Shown here: positions 57,214 to 64,000 of the stretch, in pieces
Layout: every line of letters starts with the position of its first letter
Numbering within the stretch: the first letter of the stretch is position 1
Assembly (NCBI GenBank): GCA_964580315.1
Contig: CAZOKH010000004.1
Location: 16,245-80,244, forward strand
Direction: 5' to 3'
From: CAZOKH01 sp964580315
GTDB taxonomy: Bacteria; Chloroflexota; Anaerolineae; Anaerolineales; Anaerolineaceae
DNA length: 64,000 bases
Notes under the pieces: model-generated
The model's database searches: none
Told to the model about the DNA's origin: nothing
The model's input: the letters and a program-made list of their open reading frames with translations, nothing else
Position numbers and translations under genes: made by a program

Positions 57214-58455
57214 ATGGAAAGCGTTGTCGAAAAATTCCTGCGTTATGTGTGTATTGATACTCAATCTGAAGAAGATGTGGACGCGGTTCCCAGCACTGCT
57301 AAACAGTGGAACCTGGCGCGTCTTTTGGAATCGGAACTGAAAGCCATTGGTTTAAACGATGTCAGGCTGGATGAGCATGCCTATGTTACGGCGACACTCC
57401 CGGCCACACCAGGGGTGAAAGCGCCGACAATTGGCTTTGCCGCGCATATGGACACCAGCCCGGAAACCCCGGCGGATAAGGTTCATCCGCGCCTGATTGA
57501 AAAATATGACGGCAGCGACATTCACTACCCGGCCGATCCTGACCTGGTGCTGTCTCCGCGTGATTTTCCCGAGTTATTGAACTACCGCGGGCAAACTTTG
57601 ATTGTGACAGACGGCGCCACTTTGCTGGGCGCCGACGACAAAGCAGGTGTGGCTGAAATTATGACCGCCATGCAAATACTGGTAAGTGATCCGTCAATCC
57701 CTCACGGCGAAATACGCGTGGCTTTCACGCCGGATGAAGAAGTGGGGCATGGACCAGATTTCTTCGATGTGAAGGCATTTGGCGCTGATTTTGCCTACAC
57801 TGTGGACGGCGGTGAAGTTGGTGAACTGGAATTTGAAAATTTCAACGCGGCATCGGCCAGGGTGGCCATTCACGGCCGCGTGGTGCACCCCGGTGATGGC
57901 AAAGACCGCCTGGTTAATTCCATATTAATCGGCATGGAATTGCAGCAAATGCTGCCGGTGCAGCAGCGCCCGGAATTTACCAGCGGGTATGAAGGGTTTT
58001 ATTACCTGCTGGGAATCTCTGGCAGCACCGAAAAAACCACGCTGGATTACATTATCCGCGATCACGACTCCCAGAAATTTGATGATAAAAAAGCCTTCAT
58101 GGAAAAGGCGGTTGACCTTCTGAGAAAAAAATACCCGGCTGCCCGCCTGGAACTGGAAATCAAAGATCAGTACTACAACATGCGTGAAAAGATCGAACCG
58201 GTGATGCATGTGGTGCACCTGGCTGAGCGAGCCATGCACGCTGTGGGTGTGGCTCCCAGGGTGCATCCCATTCGCGGCGGAACTGACGGTGCGCGCTTTT
58301 CCTACATGGGGCTGCCAACCCCCAACCTGTTCACCGGCGGGCACAACTTTCACGGCAGGTTGGAATATGTGCCGGCTCAATCGATGGAGAAAGCGGTACA
58401 GGTGATTTTAAAAATCGCTGAATTGAGTACGAAAAACCTGGCAAAACCTGCTTAA
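57214..58455 (+). CDS. pepT: Peptidase T (tripeptidase)
   Basis: 413 aa cytoplasmic M20 zinc aminopeptidase that removes N-terminal residues from tripeptides. Metal and active-site motifs are in order: GFAAHMDTSPETP (first His and Asp), LLGADDKAGVAEIM (bridging Asp), TPDEEVGHGPDFF (Glu pair), YTVDGGEVGELEFENF (Asp ligand) and GGHNFHGRLE (final His). Length matches PepT. GAGG lies before the ATG. CorA follows 16 bases downstream. It may process peptides brought in by the dpp-type importer, but as a housekeeping enzyme this needs no special link. Confidence 0.95.
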   Translation: MESVVEKFLRYVCIDTQSEEDVDAVPSTAKQWNLARLLESELKAIGLNDVRLDEHAYVTATLPATPGVKAPTIGFAAHMDTSPETPADKVHPRLIEKYDGSDIHYPADPDLVLSPRDFPELLNYRGQTLIVTDGATLLGADDKAGVAEIMTAMQILVSDPSIPHGEIRVAFTPDEEVGHGPDFFDVKAFGADFAYTVDGGEVGELEFENFNAASARVAIHGRVVHPGDGKDRLVNSILIGMELQQMLPVQQRPEFTSGYEGFYYLLGISGSTEKTTLDYIIRDHDSQKFDDKKAFMEKAVDLLRKKYPAARLELEIKDQYYNMREKIEPVMHVVHLAERAMHAVGVAPRVHPIRGGTDGARFSYMGLPTPNLFTGGHNFHGRLEYVPAQSMEKAVQVILKIAELSTKNLAKPA

Positions 58456-58471
58456 CCCGAGGGATGTGAGC

Positions 58472-59455
58472 ATGAAACAAATTACCCTTTTTTTCAATAA
58501 TCACAACCCTGAACCCCTGGATGAAGCAGAACTGGCTGATCAGATAAAAAATCAGGATAACCTGATCTGGGTGGATCTGTGCGCCGAGGAATTGGAAACG
58601 GCGCGTAAGCTGCTGGAAGAAACCTTTGGATTTCATCCGCTGGCGGTGGAAGATGCGCTTAAGGAAATTCATGTTCCAAAGATTGATGATTGGGATGAAT
58701 ATGTTTATCTGGTGTTGTGTTCCATAATTGAATGCAAACCTCTTAAGGGTGAAATAACATTCGAAGAACTGGATATTTTTATCGGGCAAAACTACCTGGT
58801 AACGGTGCATGATCACCCTATGAAATGTGTTGACCGCTTGCGCAACATCAGCATGCAGGATGACCGCTTTGCCCGGCGCGGGGTTGAATACCTGTTGTTC
58901 CGCCTGGGAAATGAAATTGTGTCAGACTATATGCCGGTTATTGAGAAGATCGATCAGGCCATTGATGAAATGGAAGACCAGATTTTCCACAATCCGCATG
59001 CCGCCGAACTGGAGAATATTTTCAAAATCAAGCGGGTTGTGCTCGAATTGCGCCGCATGCTGCTGCCGCAGCGCGAAACCCTCAACCAACTGGCATTGGA
59101 TCGATTCCAGGTGATCGGAGAGCGCCATCGCGTTTTATTTCGTGATATTGACGATCACTTCTTTCGCCTGTTGGGATTGACCGAAAGCATGCGCGACCTG
59201 GTGTCCAGCGTTCTGGATAGCTATTTGTCTGTGGTTAATAACCGCATGAATGAAATCATGAAAACGCTTACCATGATCACTACATTGTTTATGCCCATTT
59301 CATTTGTGGCGGCGTTTTTTGGCATGAACTTTTTTGGGCCATTAATCCCACTCACGCCGGGAGCCGGGGAAAACCTGTATTTTCTTTCTCTGGCGTTAAT
59401 CATCCTGTTTCCTACTGGTATGTTTATCTGGATGCGCAGTAGAAAATGGATGTGA
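58472..59455 (+). CDS. corA: CorA-family divalent-cation channel
   Basis: 327 aa. A large cytoplasmic N-terminal domain (residues 1-260) with the long stalk helix is followed by two C-terminal membrane segments. The loop between them carries FFGMNFFGP, the CorA GMN selectivity motif. The pentamer lets magnesium or cobalt into the cell. The ATG at 58472 has GAGGG eight bases upstream; an upstream GTG at 58466 would overlap that site. It follows pepT by 16 bases and precedes an aminotransferase gene by 22, so the three form one transcript. Zinc-exporting ZntB-type relatives are less likely given size. Confidence 0.94.
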   Translation: MKQITLFFNNHNPEPLDEAELADQIKNQDNLIWVDLCAEELETARKLLEETFGFHPLAVEDALKEIHVPKIDDWDEYVYLVLCSIIECKPLKGEITFEELDIFIGQNYLVTVHDHPMKCVDRLRNISMQDDRFARRGVEYLLFRLGNEIVSDYMPVIEKIDQAIDEMEDQIFHNPHAAELENIFKIKRVVLELRRMLLPQRETLNQLALDRFQVIGERHRVLFRDIDDHFFRLLGLTESMRDLVSSVLDSYLSVVNNRMNEIMKTLTMITTLFMPISFVAAFFGMNFFGPLIPLTPGAGENLYFLSLALIILFPTGMFIWMRSRKWM

Positions 59456-59477
59456 TGCAAGAATAACAAGAGGAACG

Positions 59478-60581
59478 ATGAGGACATACCCAATCCCTAT
59501 GATACCCGGACCGGTGCGGGTGCCGGTTGAAGTGTTGGCAGCCTATCAAACCGATTACGGCTCGGCAGACCTGGAAGCAGAGTTTCTTGACCTGTATAAC
59601 CAGACCGAGAATTACCTGCAATGTATCATTGGAACAAAACATTCAATTGCCATTCAAAGCGGCGAAGGCATGCTGGCGTTGTGGGGTGCATTGAAAAGCT
59701 GCCTAAAAACCGGCGACCGGGTGCTTTCGCTGGCAACAGGCGTATTTGGTTACGGCATTGCCCAGATGGCGCAATCATTGGGCGCCGAGGTGCAAACGGT
59801 TGGGCTGGAATATGACCGCACTTTCTATGACTGGGATGCGGTTGAACAAGCCATCAAAAATTTCCATCCCAAAATGATCACCGCCGTGCATTGTGAGACC
59901 CCCTCCGGGACGCTCAATCCTTTGACAGAATTGGGAAAACTGAAAATAAAGTATGAAGTTCCACTGCTGTATGTGGATGCGGTGGCCAGCCTGGGCGGAG
60001 CAGACGTGCAAATGGACGAGTGGGCGATTGACCTGCTGCTGGGCGGATCGCAAAAATGCCTGTCGGCGCCGCCCGGTATGTGTTTCACGGCTGTCAGCCC
60101 GTCAGCCTGGCAAATCATTCAACAAGTTGGTTACCAGGGGTATGACGCATTGCTTCCGTTCAAGACCGCCCAGGAGAATTTCTATTTTCCCTATACGCCC
60201 TACTGGCACGGTGTGGCTGCGCTAAATGCCGGGGCGCGTTTAATGATTAAAGAAGGATTGGAAAATTGTTTCAAGCGTCACGCCCGTGCAGCGCAATCTT
60301 GCCGGCAGGGCCTTGCAGAAATTGGCATCCGTTTATTCCCTGCGGCTGATGCTGTTCCTTCTCCCACGGTGACAGCAGCCTATGTGCCCGAGGGAATAAA
60401 CTGGCCCGACTTTGATACCGCGCTGCGCCTGCGAGGGCTGGCGGCTGGCGGCAGCTACGGTCCTCTGGCTGGAAAAGTGTTCCGCCTGGGGCACATGGGC
60501 GCCCAGGCAGATGAGAACCTGATTTTTCAGGCTGTGCAGGCCATTACCGATGTGATGACCGAGATGCGCCTGTTGCAATAA
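59478..60581 (+). CDS. Class V aminotransferase (serine-pyruvate/alanine-glyoxylate type)
   Basis: 367 aa PLP enzyme. It opens with PMIPGPVRVPVEVLAAYQ (family N-terminus), has QSGEGMLALWGALKSCL for the cofactor phosphate site, HCETPSGTLNP, YVDAVASLGG with the Asp that contacts the pyridine nitrogen, and GGSQKCLSAPPG holding the Schiff-base Lys near residue 195. Such enzymes interconvert serine or alanine and glyoxylate or pyruvate; ureidoglycine and phosphonate aminotransferases are relatives. Start ATG 59478 with AGAGGAAC upstream. It is last in the pepT-corA set and converges on the PstS-like gene six bases on. Confidence 0.9.
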   Translation: MRTYPIPMIPGPVRVPVEVLAAYQTDYGSADLEAEFLDLYNQTENYLQCIIGTKHSIAIQSGEGMLALWGALKSCLKTGDRVLSLATGVFGYGIAQMAQSLGAEVQTVGLEYDRTFYDWDAVEQAIKNFHPKMITAVHCETPSGTLNPLTELGKLKIKYEVPLLYVDAVASLGGADVQMDEWAIDLLLGGSQKCLSAPPGMCFTAVSPSAWQIIQQVGYQGYDALLPFKTAQENFYFPYTPYWHGVAALNAGARLMIKEGLENCFKRHARAAQSCRQGLAEIGIRLFPAADAVPSPTVTAAYVPEGINWPDFDTALRLRGLAAGGSYGPLAGKVFRLGHMGAQADENLIFQAVQAITDVMTEMRLLQ

Positions 60582-60587
60582 AAACGA

Positions 60588-61430
60588 TCAAGGTTCGACA
60601 GGAAGGTATCCCTGCTGACGCACAATTTCTTGCCCTTCGGGGCTTAGCACAAAGTCCAGAAAATCCCGGCTTAATCCCTGCGGCTCTTCCCTGGTTAATA
60701 GATAGAGGGGACGAATGAGGGGGTAGGTGTTGTCTTGCAGTGTTTCCATGCCGGGCAGCACACCGTCAACAGCCACGACGTGAACACTTTCATCCAGGTA
60801 TGCCATGGACAGGAAGGAAATGGCGTGCGGGGTTTCGGCTACGGTGGTGCGTACAGCGCCGTTGGAAGTTTGCAAAATGGCTGATGCATTGATGGGGGCG
60901 GCTTGCCCGTTTGGGGACATCACCAGGTTCTCAAACCTGGCGCGGGTGCCAGAACCTTCCTCGCGCGCAACCAGAACAATTTCGGCATCTTCTCCGCCCA
61001 CCTGGGAAAAATTGTTGATCTCGCCGCTAAAGATGGTGCGGATTTGCTCCAGGGTGAGGGCGGGGATTTGTGTTTCTGGATGTGTGACAATGGCAATGCC
61101 GTCAAAAGCGATGGCGAAGTGCTTTAGATCGGGGTATTTTTGTTGTTCACCGGCCAAAACGTCGCGTGAAGCGCTGCCCATTTCAACAATGCCTTCACCG
61201 GTCGAAGAAATTCCCACGCTGGTGCCGCCGCCCTGCACCTGGATGAGCGTTTGGGGATGTGATTCCATGTAGGCATCAGCAATCTTATCAGCCAGGGGTA
61301 ATACTGATGTTGAGCCGATGATTTGCAGTTGGTTGGGGTCACTTAAGGGTGCTTTTTCAGCACAGGCTGACAGGGTGAGTGCCAGGAGAATAAGGATGAA
61401 AAATAGATTTCGAAAGGGATTGTTCTTCAT
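60588..61430 (-). CDS. Phosphate-binding lipoprotein, PstS family
   Basis: 280 aa exported lipoprotein. The lipobox Cys is near residue 23 (LTLSACAEK). The mature protein starts LQIIGSTSVLPLADKIADAY and has QVQGGGTSVGISSTGEG and REEGSGTRARFE, the two phosphate-binding Ser-Thr-Gly loops of PstS. No pstC, pstA or pstB gene follows in the window, so it is an isolated binding protein here. It could feed a pst transporter elsewhere or serve as a phosphate sensor. It ends six bases from the convergent aminotransferase gene. Confidence 0.92.
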   Translation of the reverse strand: MKNNPFRNLFFILILLALTLSACAEKAPLSDPNQLQIIGSTSVLPLADKIADAYMESHPQTLIQVQGGGTSVGISSTGEGIVEMGSASRDVLAGEQQKYPDLKHFAIAFDGIAIVTHPETQIPALTLEQIRTIFSGEINNFSQVGGEDAEIVLVAREEGSGTRARFENLVMSPNGQAAPINASAILQTSNGAVRTTVAETPHAISFLSMAYLDESVHVVAVDGVLPGMETLQDNTYPLIRPLYLLTREEPQGLSRDFLDFVLSPEGQEIVRQQGYLPVEP

Positions 61431-61501
61431 TGAAACCTCTGTAAAGGGAAAACCAGTAAATTGGACCGCATAATTACCGATGGTTGATTATACAATGATA
61501 A

Positions 61502-61538
61502 AAAGAACCGCGCTGGCAGTAATGAAAGCTAGCGCGGT
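61502..61538 (-). terminator. Intrinsic terminator of the small membrane-protein gene
   Basis: ACCGCGCT (61507-61514) pairs with AGCGCGGT (61531-61538). On the minus strand TTCTTTTTAT follows. It lies 33 bases beyond the stop of the gene at 61571 and before the PstS-like promoter region. Confidence 0.75.
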
Positions 61539-61570
61539 GATTTGTATTCTAATTGGATAAAAAGCTTTTC

Positions 61571-62023
61571 TTACTCGCCGTCTCCATCGGTATCGATGCC
61601 GAAAGTGTTTACTTTCCAACTGTCATCGATTCTTGTCAGTTGAAGCGTGAGGGTGGCTTCGCCAAATCTAAATGTGGCAGGGCCGCTCAAATCGGCCATG
61701 TCGTTCTCCATGCTGCGTGAGGTGAATTTCCATTTCTCAGGCTGGCGGTCAGCGCTTTCAATGAATTCTTGCAAACCTTCTGCGCTGCCCAGTTCTTCCT
61801 GGATGTTGGGGGCGCACAGATCGAACGCGAACTCATAATTTTCATCTTTGAGAGCCTGCATGAATTCATTACCGGCATCCACGGCGGGCTGGGTGAGGCC
61901 AAAAGCAGCTCCCACAGCCGTGCCGCTGGTCACCAGAATAAACAAGCCGATTGCTGCACAACATAATACCAGCGCGCCAACCACGATCAGAATGATTACC
62001 CACGTGTTATTTTTCTGCTGCAT
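61571..62023 (-). CDS. Small single-pass membrane protein with DUF4878-like outer domain
   Basis: 150 aa. One membrane helix at residues 9-32 (VIILIVVGALVLCCAAIGLF) is followed by an outside domain of the small cystatin/NTF2-like type: FMQALKDENYEFAFDLCAPN, then TFRFGEATLTLQLTRIDDSWKV. This resembles DUF4878 and DUF3887 proteins, found in lipoproteins and membrane proteins of unknown role. The C-terminus ends with an acidic DTDGDGE stretch that could bind calcium. It lies between the PstS-like and beta-helix genes on the same strand. Function unknown. Confidence 0.75.
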   Translation of the reverse strand: MQQKNNTWVIILIVVGALVLCCAAIGLFILVTSGTAVGAAFGLTQPAVDAGNEFMQALKDENYEFAFDLCAPNIQEELGSAEGLQEFIESADRQPEKWKFTSRSMENDMADLSGPATFRFGEATLTLQLTRIDDSWKVNTFGIDTDGDGE

Positions 62024-62073
62024 AAAATCCTCCTTGTTGCCTGATTATTCAAACGATATCAAAGAATTGTTAT

Positions 62074-63921
62074 TCAACGCACTGCCAGGACGTAGATGCC
62101 CGGGCCGGGAATGGCCGCTATGGCGTGCTGGTTGTTGAGGGAAGCAATGGACAGGATTTGCCATTGACCGGAAATTGCATCCGTGTCAGCCTGCCAGACA
62201 TACAGAACCAGTTCTTGATCCTGGAATTCAGATGGAATGGCAAAGCTCAAACTAATTACCTGTTCGGAAGCGGTTGAGGAGGGGAAGAGACCAAATTCGA
62301 GCGCGCTGATGTACTGACCGGAATCCCCGGGCAGGGGCGCCGGGAGCGATGTTTGCGGAAGCCGGTTGAGGGATGCCAGGTAACCACAGCCGTTTGAAAT
62401 GCTGACGCTGTCGCCGTTTTCCAGCCGCAATTGGGTCACGGTTTGCGTGCAGGATAACTCCACAGCGTTGTACCCTGTTACCGGGATCAAAATCGAATCT
62501 TGAGGAAGCGGGGTTAACACCTCATCCAATGCGTATTCGGGTGTTGGATCACAGGCATTGCCTTTGCCATCGTTGTCGCTGTCGCTTTGCGTTGGATTGA
62601 AAGTGGCCGGGCAATTGTCGTTCTCTAAAACGCCGTCATTGTCCGGGTCGCTCACCCATTGACCGGAGTTTACCAATCCCTGCGTCGAATCGCCGTTTGC
62701 CGTGTTGGGGCCGCTGTTGTCACCCCACCAGTTTTGATCAGCCTGCACCCACTGGCTGTTGGACACAATGCCGGTGGTGTTTCCCGTGATAATGTTGAGG
62801 CGGGCGGTGGTGTTGAGGCTGGCGTCATCATTCAACAGGGCAACCACATTGTCTCGCAGCGTGTTGTTGTATATGCCTGTATCGACAGAATTGACAACCC
62901 GGATTCCATATTCACAATTACCAATGACCATGCCCCGAACGGTTATCCCTTCTGCGTTCTGGATAAGGATGCCGTCCAGCCTGTTCTCAATCACTGGCGC
63001 CTGGCTGCCGGCGCCCGCAATGGCGGGGTCGCCGGTATCACCGCTGATGGTGATGTGGTTTTTATTGACAGTGAAGGGTTGATAGGCTCCCGGTCCCACC
63101 TGAACCGATCCACCTTCACTGACCAGGTCAATAGCCGACTGTATGCTGACGCCGTTGTTAACCGTGACACTGTTGGCTTCAACCCGCACAAAATCGCGCA
63201 GCGGTGCATTAAGCGTCAGGCTCGTAATGGTAGACCAGCCGGTATCAACCCACTGATCTTCCCACAGGTAAGTGTTTAAGTTGAATTTTTGACCAACAGA
63301 TATGGTGTGCAGCACCAGGTTGGGCGTGTTGATTACCACCGAGGCATTGTATGTGGCAGCTTCCAGGAAGATTGTGGCGTTATCAGGCGCTGAGTCAACC
63401 GCCTGTTGAATGGGATTGGCAATACCCAGGTTGCAAACCGAAACCCAATCGGGGCAGCTATCATTGGAATTTCCACTGGTAAACCCGACATAGCGAATGC
63501 CGTCCCAGTAGAAGGGATCGAGGGCTTCGGTTGGTGGAACGGCGTCGCTGGTGTCTTCACCGGTTGATGCGCTTGGGCAATCTTGAACAGGGGCTTCTTC
63601 AGTTTGAAGGATGTCTTCCACTTGAGGCGAAACTTCTGGAGTGTTCTCATCTTGTGGTTCGGTTGGGAGCGCAGCTTCATCAGGGATGCTTTCCTGGGGC
63701 ATTTCAACAACCGGCGCGTCAGGTTCCTGGGTCACAGAGGGGACGGGTTCAACCGGCTGCGAGTCATCTGGCGCAGGGCTTTCTTCCAAAACTTCTTCCG
63801 GCGCCGGTTCGACCGGTGGAATGTCGTCATTGGCAAGAGCCGGTTGAACGGTCATTGTCAATCCGATCACTACCAGTAAAAAGATCATGGAAATCTGATG
63901 ATTTTTAATAAAGTTTTTCAT
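62074..63921 (-). CDS. Secreted beta-helix surface protein with thrombospondin type 3 repeat
   Basis: 615 aa exported protein. The signal peptide (residues 1-30, ending VQPALAND) is followed by a Pro/Glu/Asp-rich spacer (about 31-130). A parallel right-handed beta-helix of PbH1 repeats fills about 160-400 (for example NAEGITVRGMVIGNCEYGIR and NTLRDNVVALLNDDASLN). A calcium-binding thrombospondin type 3 repeat at about 420-455 (DPDNDGVLENDNCP, then SDSDNDGKGNACD) and a C-terminal beta domain ending GPGIYVLAVR come last. Such proteins bind or cleave polysaccharides or act in adhesion; no catalytic motif is seen. AGGCGGAT precedes the ATG. The 79 bases beyond the start hold nothing recognisable. 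Confidence 0.85.
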   Translation of the reverse strand: MKNFIKNHQISMIFLLVVIGLTMTVQPALANDDIPPVEPAPEEVLEESPAPDDSQPVEPVPSVTQEPDAPVVEMPQESIPDEAALPTEPQDENTPEVSPQVEDILQTEEAPVQDCPSASTGEDTSDAVPPTEALDPFYWDGIRYVGFTSGNSNDSCPDWVSVCNLGIANPIQQAVDSAPDNATIFLEAATYNASVVINTPNLVLHTISVGQKFNLNTYLWEDQWVDTGWSTITSLTLNAPLRDFVRVEANSVTVNNGVSIQSAIDLVSEGGSVQVGPGAYQPFTVNKNHITISGDTGDPAIAGAGSQAPVIENRLDGILIQNAEGITVRGMVIGNCEYGIRVVNSVDTGIYNNTLRDNVVALLNDDASLNTTARLNIITGNTTGIVSNSQWVQADQNWWGDNSGPNTANGDSTQGLVNSGQWVSDPDNDGVLENDNCPATFNPTQSDSDNDGKGNACDPTPEYALDEVLTPLPQDSILIPVTGYNAVELSCTQTVTQLRLENGDSVSISNGCGYLASLNRLPQTSLPAPLPGDSGQYISALEFGLFPSSTASEQVISLSFAIPSEFQDQELVLYVWQADTDAISGQWQILSIASLNNQHAIAAIPGPGIYVLAVR

Positions 63922-64000
63922 TTTATCCGCCTGGTTTGATTCTTTGCATCATTAATCATTATCCATATTCCTGGAACAGAGTCAATCCCAAAAAAAAATT

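Overview
The window is one continuous stretch of bacterial chromosome with about 50 well-packed protein genes, roughly 50% GC, no rRNA or tRNA seen, and no sign of phage, insertion sequences or CRISPR. The many ribose-type and dipeptide-type ABC importers, lipoproteins with long Ala-Pro-Glu linkers and clustered sugar kinases and epimerases suggest a fermentative, scavenging member of the Chloroflexota (Anaerolineae-like). That placement is inferred from gene style only; no marker gene here proves it.

Layout. (1) 1-7409, minus strand: a dipeptide/oligopeptide ABC importer (binding protein, two permeases, two ATPases), followed by the start of a hydantoinase-A-type gene and preceded by two tandem XRE-cupin regulators. 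(2) 7692-8756: an Old Yellow Enzyme-type ene-reductase. (3) 8841-16501: a GntR-controlled locus with a BtpA-family protein, a PfkB kinase, a ribose-type ABC importer and an ADP-ribosylglycohydrolase-like enzyme. It resembles E. coli yegTUVW with an ABC importer in place of the permease. (4) 16569-24122, minus strand: a LacI regulon with iolD, iolB, the regulator and a second ribose-type ABC importer. Two copies of the palindrome ATGCACACGTGTGCAT sit just downstream of the -10 boxes of its two promoters. (5) 24311-31485, minus strand: an eight-gene operon. Four of its genes form a plausible route from L-xylulose to D-ribulose-5-phosphate (FGGY kinase, UlaE-type 3-epimerase, AraD-type 4-epimerase, Rpe). 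The other four are a BtpA protein, a HAD phosphatase, a NagB-like protein lacking catalytic residues and an FrlC-like epimerase.

(6) 31486-47628: a large Amadori-compound (fructoselysine-type) utilisation region. The plus-strand arm has a FrlA-like permease, a DapA-family lyase with an altered motif, a DUF4432 epimerase-like protein and a PfkB kinase. The minus-strand arm has twelve genes, including clear FrlB, FrlC and FrlD homologues, a second FrlD, a second SIS protein, another FrlC-like protein, two GntR regulators, a ROK protein, an FGGY kinase, an amidohydrolase and a YjbQ protein. The duplicated kinase and SIS genes suggest more than one glycated substrate. (7) 47771-49317: metK under a strong promoter, a SAM-I riboswitch and an intrinsic terminator. 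(8) 49323-63921: mostly housekeeping and cell-envelope genes: an endonuclease III-like protein, asparaginase, a degenerate metallo-beta-lactamase-fold protein, a GAF-PAS histidine kinase, an AAC(3)-fold acetyltransferase, an M23 peptidase-like protein, a MASE3-PAS-GGDEF protein, peptidase T, CorA, a class V aminotransferase, a PstS-like lipoprotein, a small membrane protein and a beta-helix surface protein.

Together the first 47 kb form a catabolic island for peptides, nucleoside- or inositol-like compounds, pentuloses and glycated amino acids. Each module has its own regulator. The most promising leads are the expanded Amadori region, the pentulose operon with its altered NagB-like protein, and the BtpA/ADP-ribosylglycohydrolase locus.
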